Positions 8,163 to 14,964 of a stretch of 21,428 bases of DNA are shown in pieces. The notes below the pieces were generated by a model that was not told where the DNA came from, made no database searches, and saw only the letters and a list, made by a program, of their open reading frames with translations. The position numbers and the translations under genes were made by a program. Position 1 is the stretch's first letter. Each line of letters opens with the position of its first letter. This DNA comes from Verrucomicrobiota bacterium. Its GTDB lineage: Bacteria; Verrucomicrobiota; Verrucomicrobiia; Chthoniobacterales; UBA10450. The stretch covers positions 1 to 21,428 of the forward strand of contig QHOM01000076.1 in NCBI GenBank assembly GCA_003218785.1, in the 5' to 3' direction.

Positions 8163-8224
8163 TGTAGTCGCCCCGCTCTGTCGGGGTGTTTCCACACGAC
8201 ACGACAACAGAGCGCCGTGGCTGC
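8163..8224. repeat. REP-like inverted pair between convergent genes
   Basis: TGTAG at 8163-8167 is followed by a hairpin CCCCG-CTCTGT-CGGGG (8171-8186). On the other strand a second, more degenerate unit pairs CACGGC with GTCGTG (8200-8219) around the related loop GCTCTGTT, and ends in CTGCAG instead of CTACAG. The two units face each other. The element starts directly after one stop codon and lies 29 bp from the frr stop, so it could act as a transcript end for both genes. The GTAG-plus-palindrome layout is that of REP elements. Confidence 0.6.
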
Positions 8225-8253
8225 AGAACGAACGTGCCTTTAGCAACAGCCGT

Positions 8254-8814
8254 TCACACCTTCATGATCTCAGCTTCTTTGTGCTTGAGATGATCATCGG
8301 CGGATTTGACAAAGCGATCGGTCAGCTTTTGCACTTCTTCTTCCACGTCGCGCAATTCGTCCTCGCTTAACTCGCCTGCGGCTTTGAGTTTCTTCGCTTC
8401 GTCGAGCGCCGTGCGCCGGTTTGCCCGCACCCGCACGCGCGCTTCCTCCGCCATTTTGCCGAGCGACCGCACGAGATCTTTGCGGCGCTCTTCCGATAAT
8501 TCCGGAATCGGTAGTCGAATGATCTTTCCATCAACCGCCGGCATGATCCCGATTTTCGATTCCTTCAGCGCTCTCTCGATATCCTGCACCGTGCCCGCGT
8601 CGAACGGCTGAACAACGAGTAAACGCGGCTCTGGTGTTGTGATTAACGCGAGTTGCTTCAGCTTCATGGTCGATCCGTATGCTTGCACATCGACATTTTC
8701 CACCAGCCCAGGGGAAGCTTTGCCCGTACGGACGGCGGCAAATTCGTGCACCATGTAGTCGACGCTCTTTTCCATCGCCATCTCGGCCTCCAGAAGAATG
8801 TCGTCTCTGCTCAT
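8254..8814 (-). CDS. frr: ribosome recycling factor
   Basis: 186 residues, the normal length. Together with EF-G it splits the post-termination ribosome. Family segments are clear: VRTGKASPGLVENVDVQAYGS, the strand with PEPRLLVVQPFDAGT, IIRLPIPELSEERRKDLVR, and the long C-terminal helix ending KHKEAEIMKV. It follows pyrH by 12 bp, the conserved pyrH-frr order, and is the last gene of this minus-strand run. Confidence 0.98.
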   Translation of the reverse strand: MSRDDILLEAEMAMEKSVDYMVHEFAAVRTGKASPGLVENVDVQAYGSTMKLKQLALITTPEPRLLVVQPFDAGTVQDIERALKESKIGIMPAVDGKIIRLPIPELSEERRKDLVRSLGKMAEEARVRVRANRRTALDEAKKLKAAGELSEDELRDVEEEVQKLTDRFVKSADDHLKHKEAEIMKV

Positions 8815-8826
8815 GCTGCTGAATCT

Positions 8827-9567
8827 TTACTTCGGTTGCGGTTCGTCGCAAACCAGGGTCCCGACTTTTCCTCCGAGCACAGCATCGCGAATGTTGCTCG
8901 GCTTATTCATGTCGAAAATCACGATCGGGATCTTGTTGTCCATGCAAAGACTGAACGCCGTCGAATCCATGATCTGCAACCGTTTCGTGAGCGCTTCAGT
9001 AAATGTGAGGCGATCGTAGAGTCGCGCGTCTGCATGAATATTTGGATCTCGATCATAGACGCCAGCGACTTTGGTGGCTTTTAGGATGACTTCGGCGCGA
9101 ATCTCGCTCGCACGCAGCGCCGCTGTCGTGTCGGTCGAGAAGTAGGGGTTACCGGTGCCGGCGGCGAAAATAACAACGCGCCCGAGTTCGAGATGGCGGA
9201 TGGCGCGGCCCAAAATGAAGGGCTCGGCCACATTTTTCATTTCGATAGCCGTTTGTACGCGCGTTTCGACGCCCATCTGACTGAGCGTGCTGCGTAGCGC
9301 CAGCGCGTTGATCACCGTGGCCAGCATACCCATGTAATCGGCCGTTGTTCGATCCATGCCGCGATGCGACGCAGATAGACCACGCCAGATATTCCCGCCG
9401 CCAATCACGACCGCCACCTGCACGCCGAGATCGCGCACATCTCTTATCCGTTGAGCAATCTCATGCACGACCGCCGGCGAAATATTGTCCCGCGCTCCAC
9501 GCTCTTGTAGCGCTTCGCCGCTCAACTTGAGCACAATGCGTTTATAGGCTGGCGCCTCCGTTTGCAT
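8827..9567 (-). CDS. pyrH: uridylate (UMP) kinase
   Basis: 246 residues of the amino-acid-kinase fold; phosphorylates UMP to UDP. It shows KRIVLKLSGEAL, the glycine-rich VVIGGGNIWRG, GMDRTTADYMGMLATVINALAL, the substrate segment AAGTGNPYFSTDTTAALRA, and KVAGVYDRDP before the C-terminal MDSTAFSLCMDNKIPIVIF. I chose the ATG at 9567; a TTG at 9579 would add only four residues. A 73-bp spacer with a palindromic element separates it from fmt, its upstream neighbour. Unlike many bacteria, rpsB-tsf is not directly upstream. Confidence 0.98.
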   Translation of the reverse strand: MQTEAPAYKRIVLKLSGEALQERGARDNISPAVVHEIAQRIRDVRDLGVQVAVVIGGGNIWRGLSASHRGMDRTTADYMGMLATVINALALRSTLSQMGVETRVQTAIEMKNVAEPFILGRAIRHLELGRVVIFAAGTGNPYFSTDTTAALRASEIRAEVILKATKVAGVYDRDPNIHADARLYDRLTFTEALTKRLQIMDSTAFSLCMDNKIPIVIFDMNKPSNIRDAVLGGKVGTLVCDEPQPK

Positions 9568-9621
9568 GATCGCGAACAATCATCAAACAGAAGATGCCGA
9601 TCTTGAAAAGGAAAATGAGCT

Positions 9622-9645
9622 GTAGCCGGCGTCGCTGACGCCGGC
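9622..9645 (+). repeat. single GTAG-headed palindrome (REP-like)
   Basis: GTAG is followed by a 9-bp perfect stem GCCGGCGTC-GCT-GACGCCGGC (9625-9645; the stem includes the final G of GTAG). It lies in the fmt-pyrH spacer, 7 bp beyond the fmt stop codon. It resembles the other GTAG-headed hairpins in the window in layout but not in stem sequence. Confidence 0.65.
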
Positions 9646-9652
9646 CAGTCGA

Positions 9653-10594
9653 TTAACTAAGCTTTCGGCCGAGCAATCGCGCGTGGCCTCGGACAAAGTC
9701 GTAAGCGCTCATGCGCCGCTTTCCCTCTAGCTGTACATGTCCTAACGAAATCGTGTTGTCGCCGGTGCCGACGATTAATCCTTGATTGTCAGCGCGCGAG
9801 ATTTCCGCTGGCCTTCCTTTTTCATCCACTGTTTTCGCATCGAAGACTTTCAGTCTCATTACCCGGCCAGATTTTTCGCTGACCAATGCAAACGCGCCCG
9901 GCCATGGATTAAGCGCACGGATTTTTCTCTCAATTATTTCGGCGGACTCCGACCAATCGATTTTGCCGTCGTCGCGAGTCAGTTTCGGCGCGTAAGTAGC
10001 AAGCGCATTGTCTTGCGGAGTGCGCTGCGCATTGCCTTTCATAAGCATTTGCAAAGCCTCGAGCAATGCCTCCGGCGCAAGCTGCGCTAATCGGTCATGT
10101 AATGATCCGCCCGTGTCCGTCGGCAAGATCTCGATCTTGCGCTGCAGCAGGATGTCGCCGGTGTCGAGGCCTTCAGCCATGTACATCACGGTGATGCCAG
10201 TCTCGCGATCGCCCGCGGCGATGGCCGCCTGGATCGGCGCAGCTCCGCGCCAGCGCGGCAGAAGGGACGCGTGCAAATTTAGACAAGCGATAGCCGGAAT
10301 ATCGAGCACTTCACGCGGCAGAATTTGTCCGTAAGCCATCACGGCGATTATGTCTGGTGTCAGGGCGCGTATCTCGTCGATTACTTGTCGATTTTTGATC
10401 CGCGCCGGCTCTAGGATCGACGTCTTCGTTTCAGCGAGTGCTTTTCTGATTGGTGACGGCTCGATTTGCTGCGCACGTCCGACCGGTTTGTCCGGCTGCG
10501 TGACGACTGCGACGAGGTCATGCTCGCTCGACTGCAACAAAACTCGCAGCGCCGGCACGCCGATTTCGCCCGCGCCGATGAAAACGATGCGCAT
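9653..10594 (-). CDS. fmt: methionyl-tRNA formyltransferase
   Basis: 313 residues; formylates initiator Met-tRNA using 10-formyl-tetrahydrofolate. The catalytic triad seen in E. coli is at the same positions: N106 and H108 in NLHASLLPRWRGAAPI, and D144 in AEGLDTGD. The N-terminal Rossmann region reads RIVFIGAGEIGVPAL, and a C-terminal OB-like domain begins near residue 207 (KIDWSESAEIIERKIRALNPWPGAF). The start ATG at 10594 lies 6 bp after the zinc-ribbon gene, so they are probably translated from one message. Peptide deformylase, the usual partner, is not in the window. Confidence 0.98.
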   Translation of the reverse strand: MRIVFIGAGEIGVPALRVLLQSSEHDLVAVVTQPDKPVGRAQQIEPSPIRKALAETKTSILEPARIKNRQVIDEIRALTPDIIAVMAYGQILPREVLDIPAIACLNLHASLLPRWRGAAPIQAAIAAGDRETGITVMYMAEGLDTGDILLQRKIEILPTDTGGSLHDRLAQLAPEALLEALQMLMKGNAQRTPQDNALATYAPKLTRDDGKIDWSESAEIIERKIRALNPWPGAFALVSEKSGRVMRLKVFDAKTVDEKGRPAEISRADNQGLIVGTGDNTISLGHVQLEGKRRMSAYDFVRGHARLLGRKLS

Positions 10595-10600
10595 GCCGAA

Positions 10601-10852
10601 TTATGGCGTCAGCTCGTGGAGCGCCGCCGATCGGCGCGGAGGCCGCCCAGCCATCGCTTGAGCCATCAATTTTTCGCCGGCCGTGATCTCACGGCGACCC
10701 ACCGACGATCCGCAGCCGGTGCAGAGATAATCAAAAATCTCGCGGTCTGGCAGGACTAACAGTAACCTCTGGCGTACCGCCATCGCGGTTTTGCATTTTT
10801 CGCAGTAGAGGCTCGAAGCGGTGAAATTTTCAAACTGCTGCTGCTGGCTCAT
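10601..10852 (-). CDS. small zinc-ribbon protein of unknown function
   Basis: 83 residues with two cysteine pairs, C17-x-x-C20 (CEKC) and C44-x-x-C47 (CTGC), spaced as a zinc ribbon. A glutamine-rich start (SQQQQFENF) and a basic C-terminal end flank it. Function is not recognisable; a nucleic-acid or ribosome-related role would fit the neighbours but is only inferred. Its start overlaps the end of the adenylate-kinase-like gene by 23 bp, and it stops 6 bp before fmt, which supports it being a real, translationally coupled gene. Confidence 0.78.
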   Translation of the reverse strand: MSQQQQFENFTASSLYCEKCKTAMAVRQRLLLVLPDREIFDYLCTGCGSSVGRREITAGEKLMAQAMAGRPPRRSAALHELTP

Positions 10853-11435
10853 AGACGCCGTTGTTCACGCTCTCCAGGATCTCGAACAGAACTTTGGCGG
10901 GCGGCTGAGTTGCGTCAACCACAGTGATTAGCTCTTGCGGATAATAGGAGAGCACCGGCCTCGATTCCGTTTCGTAGGTGTCGAGACGGCGCTCGATGAC
11001 GTGGTCGTTTGCGTCGTCGAGGCGGTTGTCTTTCAAGGCGCGTTTTTTCAGCCGGGAAAAAAGCGTTTCGCGGCTGGGGCAGGAGAGATGAAACACTTTT
11101 TTTACATCGATCATTTCCTCCATGATTTTCGCCTGCCCGATATTGCGTGGAATCCCGTCGAGCACGAGTGTATCGATGTCCGGCTTAAAATTGTGCGCCT
11201 CTACCGTCGCATCGATCGCCTCTCGCCAGAGCTCGACTGTGATCTCGTCCGGCACGAGTTGGCCTCTGCTCGAGTATTCAAGGAACGCTTTGCCTACCTT
11301 CGTGCGCGTGTCGATCGAGCGGAATACATCGCCGCAGGCGCAATGATAAAAGCGCGGGATCGTGCCCAGCGTCTTGCCTTGCGTACCTTTGCCGCTGCCG
11401 GGCGCGCCAAAGAGGATAAACGTGTTATATCTCAT
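10830..11435 (-). CDS. adk: adenylate-kinase-like nucleoside monophosphate kinase
   Basis: A P-loop NMP kinase of about 201 residues. The P-loop is FGAPGSGKGTQ (about 9-19). The NMP-binding region is CACGDVFRSIDTRTKVG, where a standard enzyme has TGDMLR. LDGIPRNIGQA corresponds to the LDGFPRT motif, and the LID-side arginines occur in RLDDANDHVIERRLDTYETE followed by the YY of PVLSYYPQ. It has the short LID. The start could be either of two adjacent ATGs (11438 or 11435); the frame is open to 11486 but without added family similarity. Substrate is most probably AMP, though the altered TGD motif leaves room for another NMP. It lies between rpmA and the zinc-ribbon gene. Confidence 0.85.
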   Translation of the reverse strand: MRYNTFILFGAPGSGKGTQGKTLGTIPRFYHCACGDVFRSIDTRTKVGKAFLEYSSRGQLVPDEITVELWREAIDATVEAHNFKPDIDTLVLDGIPRNIGQAKIMEEMIDVKKVFHLSCPSRETLFSRLKKRALKDNRLDDANDHVIERRLDTYETESRPVLSYYPQELITVVDATQPPAKVLFEILESVNNGVYEPAAAV

Positions 11436-11490
11436 CATCGAAATCGGTTTATACCGCAAGCCGTTGAACCCGGAAAGCAGAATCAACCGG

Positions 11491-11748
11491 CTATTTTCCG
11501 GTCACGACAGGATCGACATTTACTCGCCGGCCCGCGCGATCAAAGCGCACATTTCCATCGAGCAGCGCGAAAATTGTGTAATCGCGGCCGAGTCCCACGT
11601 TTTTTCCCGGTAAAAATTTGGTTCCACGCTGGCGGACGATGATGTTGCCCGCGACGACCATCTCGCTGCCGAACTTTTTCACGCCCAGCCGTTTGCTGAC
11701 GCTGTCGCGGCCGTTCTTAACGCTGCCTTGTCCTTTTTTATGAGCCAT
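11491..11748 (-). CDS. rpmA: 50S ribosomal protein L27
   Basis: 85 residues beginning MAHKKGQGSVKNGRDSVSKR, with the typical KFGSEMVVAGNIIVRQRGTK and GLGRDYTIFAL. L27 lies near the peptidyl-transferase centre. It lies 45 bp downstream of rplU, the standard L21-L27 pair. The N-terminus begins directly with AHKKG, with no Firmicutes-type cleaved leader. Confidence 0.98.
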   Translation of the reverse strand: MAHKKGQGSVKNGRDSVSKRLGVKKFGSEMVVAGNIIVRQRGTKFLPGKNVGLGRDYTIFALLDGNVRFDRAGRRVNVDPVVTGK

Positions 11749-11793
11749 TATGAAAGTTAATAGTTGGTAGTTTAGAGTTGATGGATGGCAGCT

Positions 11794-12144
11794 TTACTCC
11801 TCGCCCTTTTTCGCGGCGGTTTTCTTCGCGCCAATACTGATGCTCCTGATTTTCACTCGCGTCAGCTTTCGGCGGTGTCCGACGGTGCGATGATAACCTT
11901 TACGCCGTTTGAACTTAAACGCGATCACTTTTTTATCTTTGCGCTGCTCGACAACTTCGGCAGTGACCTTTGCCTCAGAAATGAGCGGATTACCGTGCGT
12001 CACGTTTTTCCCGTCAGCATACATCAACACATTGCCGAACGTCGCGGTCTTACCCGCCTCGATATCGAGAAGATCGACATCAATCGTGTCGCCTTCCGCG
12101 ACGCGGAACTGCCTGCCGCCAGTCTTGATAATTGCGTAAGCCAT
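11794..12144 (-). CDS. rplU: 50S ribosomal protein L21
   Basis: 116 residues starting MAYAIIKTGGRQFRVAEGD, with FGNVLMYADGKNV and the 23S-binding FKFKRRKGYHRTVGHRRKLT. The tail is lysine-rich (IGAKKTAAKKGEE). The frame is open upstream to 12294, but the ATG at 12144 gives the universal L21 start. A TTGTCA hexamer upstream (RNA-sense strand) is a possible -35, without a good -10. Confidence 0.97.
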   Translation of the reverse strand: MAYAIIKTGGRQFRVAEGDTIDVDLLDIEAGKTATFGNVLMYADGKNVTHGNPLISEAKVTAEVVEQRKDKKVIAFKFKRRKGYHRTVGHRRKLTRVKIRSISIGAKKTAAKKGEE

Positions 12145-12268
12145 AAGCGCTTCTGAGGAAAAAGCCGCGCAAAGTTCCACAAATGCGCGACTTTGACAAG
12201 CGGAAACCTGACTCGGTGGGGCTGCGCTCTGCTGAGCCGTGGAATTCGTGGGCTCTCGTTCGGCATGC

Positions 12269-12949
12269 TCAGGGCAATCTGAGTTCCGCCCCACCAGAAA
12301 TGATTAGTACGATCTCGCCCTTTGGCGGATGCGCTTGGTAGTGCGCCAGGAGTTCGGCAGGAGCGCCGCGGCGGAATTCCTCGAATTTTTTTGTGAGTTC
12401 CCGCGCAACGCAGAGTTGTCGATTGGGCATGATGTCGATGCAAACCTTGAGCGTTTTGGCTAATCGGTAAGGCGATTCGAAAAAAATTGTTGTCTCTGCA
12501 CGGTCAACGGCTACTCGTAATTCGCGCTCGCGCTGGCCGCTTTTAACTGGAAGAAATCCGCGGAAGTAAAATTTCTCCATTGAGAAGCCCGAGCCGGCGA
12601 GCGCCGTAAGAATTGAGGAGGGCCCGGGGATTATTGTGAAAGCCAGCCCGCGCTTGATACATTCCCGAATGAGGCGTGCGCCTGGGTCAGATAGACCGGG
12701 CGTTCCAGCGTCCGTGGTTAGCGCAACGTCTTCTCCCGCGGCCATTCGTTCGGTCAACTGCGCGCTGCGCATGGCTTCGTTGTGTTCGTGATAACTGATG
12801 AGCGGCTTTTTGATTCCGAAATGCTTCAGTAATATCCCGGAATTCCGCGTGTCTTCAGCGGCGATTAGATCGACTGACTTCAACACCTCAAGTGCGCGCA
12901 ACGTGATATCGCCCAGATTGCCAATCGGAGTGGCCACAACGTAAAGCAT
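12269..12949 (-). CDS. rsmI: 16S rRNA (cytidine-1402-2'-O)-methyltransferase RsmI
   Basis: 226 residues of the tetrapyrrole-methylase fold; uses SAM to 2'-O-methylate C1402 in the ribosomal P site. Motifs: LYVVATPIGNLGDITLRAL at the N-terminus, AAEDTRNSGILLKHFGI, YHEHNE, TDAGTPGLSDPG, IPGPSSILTALAGSG, and FFESPYRL. All are diagnostic. The ATG at 12949 is preceded immediately by a GTG that could also serve. It is the first gene of the minus-strand translation block, 124 bp before rplU. Confidence 0.97.
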   Translation of the reverse strand: MLYVVATPIGNLGDITLRALEVLKSVDLIAAEDTRNSGILLKHFGIKKPLISYHEHNEAMRSAQLTERMAAGEDVALTTDAGTPGLSDPGARLIRECIKRGLAFTIIPGPSSILTALAGSGFSMEKFYFRGFLPVKSGQRERELRVAVDRAETTIFFESPYRLAKTLKVCIDIMPNRQLCVARELTKKFEEFRRGAPAELLAHYQAHPPKGEIVLIISGGAELRLP

Positions 12950-13048
12950 CACATATCATCGGATCAAAATTGGTCTTTCGCCATCGAGTGCGACGAGGGG
13001 TTTCATTCTGATAAAGCCGAACGCCTAGCGCAAAACGAATTCCTAAAC

Positions 13049-13055
13049 GAGGAGG
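13049..13055 (+). promoter_or_regulatory. strong Shine-Dalgarno of the WXXGXW lipoprotein gene
   Basis: GAGGAGG, 5 nt before the ATG at 13061, is the strongest ribosome-binding site noticed in the window and fixes the start of the short lipoprotein gene. Confidence 0.75.
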
Positions 13056-13060
13056 CATAT

Positions 13061-13405
13061 ATGAGAAGAAGCCCTTACCTATTGGTGTTGGCGACATTCG
13101 CACTGGTCGGCTGCGCTGAGGAACCAACGACGGTGACCACCACCCGAGAAGTAACAACGACGGGTCCAGCCACGCGAGAGGTCTTGGTAACTCAGGCTCC
13201 GCCTGTGGTTCGCGTCGAGACGCAGCCCGTCTCGCCAGGACCAGCGTATGTCTGGACAAGCGGTTATTGGCGCTGGACCGGAGCCCAGTATGTGTGGGTC
13301 CCCGGCACGTGGATCGCGCGTCCAACGCCGGCGGCTGTTTGGGTCGCAGGCCACTGGGTGCGGAGGTCCGGCGGCTGGGTGTGGATTGCGGGCCACTGGC
13401 AGTAA
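13061..13405 (+). CDS. WXXGXW-repeat lipoprotein
   Basis: A 114-residue envelope protein. The signal peptide ends in the lipobox LVGC (residues 15-18), so C18 should be lipidated. A threonine/valine-rich linker (TTVTTTREVTTTG) follows. The C-terminal half has four copies of the aromatic repeat centred on G-(Y/H/T)-W: SGYWRWTG, PGTWIA, AGHWVRRSGGW, AGHWQ, with WxxGxW spacing. This YXWGXW/WXXGXW class is widespread in Verrucomicrobiota and Proteobacteria, with unknown function, presumably at the outer membrane. It is a lone plus-strand gene between two minus-strand blocks. Confidence 0.85.
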   Translation: MRRSPYLLVLATFALVGCAEEPTTVTTTREVTTTGPATREVLVTQAPPVVRVETQPVSPGPAYVWTSGYWRWTGAQYVWVPGTWIARPTPAAVWVAGHWVRRSGGWVWIAGHWQ

Positions 13406-13885
13406 ACACGAGCAGCGGTGACAAACGCGCGCCGTGAAAATACAAAAGCTGCGTGGATCGTAAGCCGTTTATGATCGCCAGTCACTAGCGAAACACGGGA
13501 ACCTTGGATCGGTTCAGGGGGTGGCGGAGCTATGTTTGGCCGGGCCAGAGCATAACACCCAAACCAATCGTTCGATTCCACTCGGGCAGCCTGTTCACCC
13601 CCATGGAACGTTGGTTTCTATTTCTTGTAGTTGATCCCCCGCCTTCACCGAGGCTACGGCGCGGCAGGCATCGTCAGTTCCTCCGAGGTCATCACTATTT
13701 TTTCCGAGTATAATTTATCTCCATTGTTTTTACCTCATTCCCGCCGCGGTCCTCCTACCACTCAAAGGTGTGGTGGTTTTGTGTATGATCTTCACCACTT
13801 CGCGGTTCAACCCTTAGGGACAAAACGCTCAACCGTCCAACTCAGACAAAACCGGAAGCAAAAATCCGCGGCCAGAAGTCAGCGA
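13406..13885. other. 480-bp intergenic region without recognisable gene
   Basis: Lies between the 3' ends of the WXXGXW gene (plus) and the deoxyhypusine-synthase-like gene (minus). Frames on both strands give only compositionally odd peptides without family features. The right part (from about 13690) is more AT-rich. It holds a TATAAT at 13709-13714 and a 7-bp hairpin followed by TTTT at 13755-13780 (listed separately). No tRNA fold could be drawn. Confidence 0.6.
13755..13780 (+). terminator. possible weak terminator
   Basis: CTACCAC and GTGGTGG (13755-13761 with 13770-13776) pair over 7 bp with one G-T, an 8-base loop, and are followed by TTTT. No annotated plus-strand gene ends nearby (the lipoprotein stop is 350 bp away), so it may end a short transcript starting at the TATAAT at 13709, or be chance. 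Confidence 0.25.
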
Positions 13886-14893
13886 TTACCAGCCGAGCAC
13901 TTTCGCGAAGACCAGTGGTGCAACAATTGTAGCGTCGGACTCGATGATGTATCTCGGCGTATCGACACTCAGTTTGCCCCACGTGATTTTTTCGTTGGGC
14001 ACGGCGCCAGAATACGAGCCGAAGCTGGTGGTGGAATCACTGATCTGGCAGAAATAACTCCACTCGGGAACAAGCGTGCGGACCACGTCCTGATTGAGCA
14101 TGGGTACAACGCAAATTGGAAAATCGCCTGCGATGCCGCCGCCGATTTGAAAGAAGCCGATTAGAGACTCCTGCGATACGCGGCGGTACCATTCCGCTAG
14201 CTCGATCATGTATTCGATTCCAGAGCGCACGGTGTGAACATCGCTGATTGCTCCCGTGATACAGCGCGCGGCATAGATATTTCCCAGCGTTGAATCCTCC
14301 CATCCGGGAACGAACAACGGAAGGTTCTGTTGCGCGGCGGCCATCATCCAACTGTCCGCCGGATCGATCTCGTAGAACTTCTTGAGCCGGCATTCCCGTA
14401 AGATCTTGAAAAGAAACTCGTGCGGGAAAAAGTGTTCTTTTTTCTTCGCAGCCATCATCCACTCGTCGATGACCACCTTTTCGATCCGGCGGATGGCCTC
14501 CTCTTCCGGGATGCAGGTGTCCGTTATCCGGTTCAAATGACGAGCTAGCAGTTCTTCCTCTTGCTGCGCAGTCAGCTCCCGGTAATTCGGAATGCGCTCA
14601 TACTTACTACGCGCGACGAGATTGAAGAGGTCCTCCTCCAGGTTCGCGCCGGTGCAGGTAATGGCGTGGACTTTATCCTGCCGGATCATTTCCGCGAGGG
14701 ACACGCCCAGCTCGGCCGTGCTCATTGCGCCTGCGAGCGTGATCATCATTTTTCCACCGCGGTCGAGATGCGCGATGTAGGCGTCGGCAGCGTCTTTGAG
14801 GACTGCCGCATTGAAGTGCCGATAATGGCGGTCAATGAACTGGCTGATGCTGCCTGCCTTCACGTAATCAACTTTTGCGATTTGTTTGTTCAT
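13886..14893 (-). CDS. deoxyhypusine-synthase-like protein (possible homospermidine/polyamine enzyme)
   Basis: 335 residues of the deoxyhypusine synthase family, NAD-dependent enzymes that move an aminobutyl group from spermidine to a lysine. The region with the catalytic lysine is clear: SGAVPNEKITWGKL, with E301, W305 and K307 matching E323, W327 and K329 of the human enzyme. GGGI at 251-254 and the NAD-side LAGAMSTAELG and TGANLEEDL segments also fit. The residues matching human D313 and D316 are F291 and Y294, and the KHH containing H288 is replaced in GGGIAGDFPI. Bacteria lack eIF5A, so a different acceptor is expected. Relatives in bacteria are thought to make homospermidine or related polyamines. 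It follows nuoN by 71 bp on the same strand. Confidence 0.88.
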   Translation of the reverse strand: MNKQIAKVDYVKAGSISQFIDRHYRHFNAAVLKDAADAYIAHLDRGGKMMITLAGAMSTAELGVSLAEMIRQDKVHAITCTGANLEEDLFNLVARSKYERIPNYRELTAQQEEELLARHLNRITDTCIPEEEAIRRIEKVVIDEWMMAAKKKEHFFPHEFLFKILRECRLKKFYEIDPADSWMMAAAQQNLPLFVPGWEDSTLGNIYAARCITGAISDVHTVRSGIEYMIELAEWYRRVSQESLIGFFQIGGGIAGDFPICVVPMLNQDVVRTLVPEWSYFCQISDSTTSFGSYSGAVPNEKITWGKLSVDTPRYIIESDATIVAPLVFAKVLGW

Positions 14894-14964
14894 TGTCGAT
14901 CCACAAGAGATTTATAGGTTGCCGCTGAGCAATTGAGCACGCATTTTTTCACGAAGGTAGGGTT

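Noticed and set aside
12145..12294. Upstream extension of the rplU frame
   Set aside because: L21 begins at MAYAIIKTGG; the extension overlaps the rsmI 3' end and has no family features.
13567..13585. A TTCGATT motif resembling a tRNA T-loop
   Set aside because: The flanking bases give only three of five T-stem pairs, and no acceptor, D or anticodon stems can be drawn around it.
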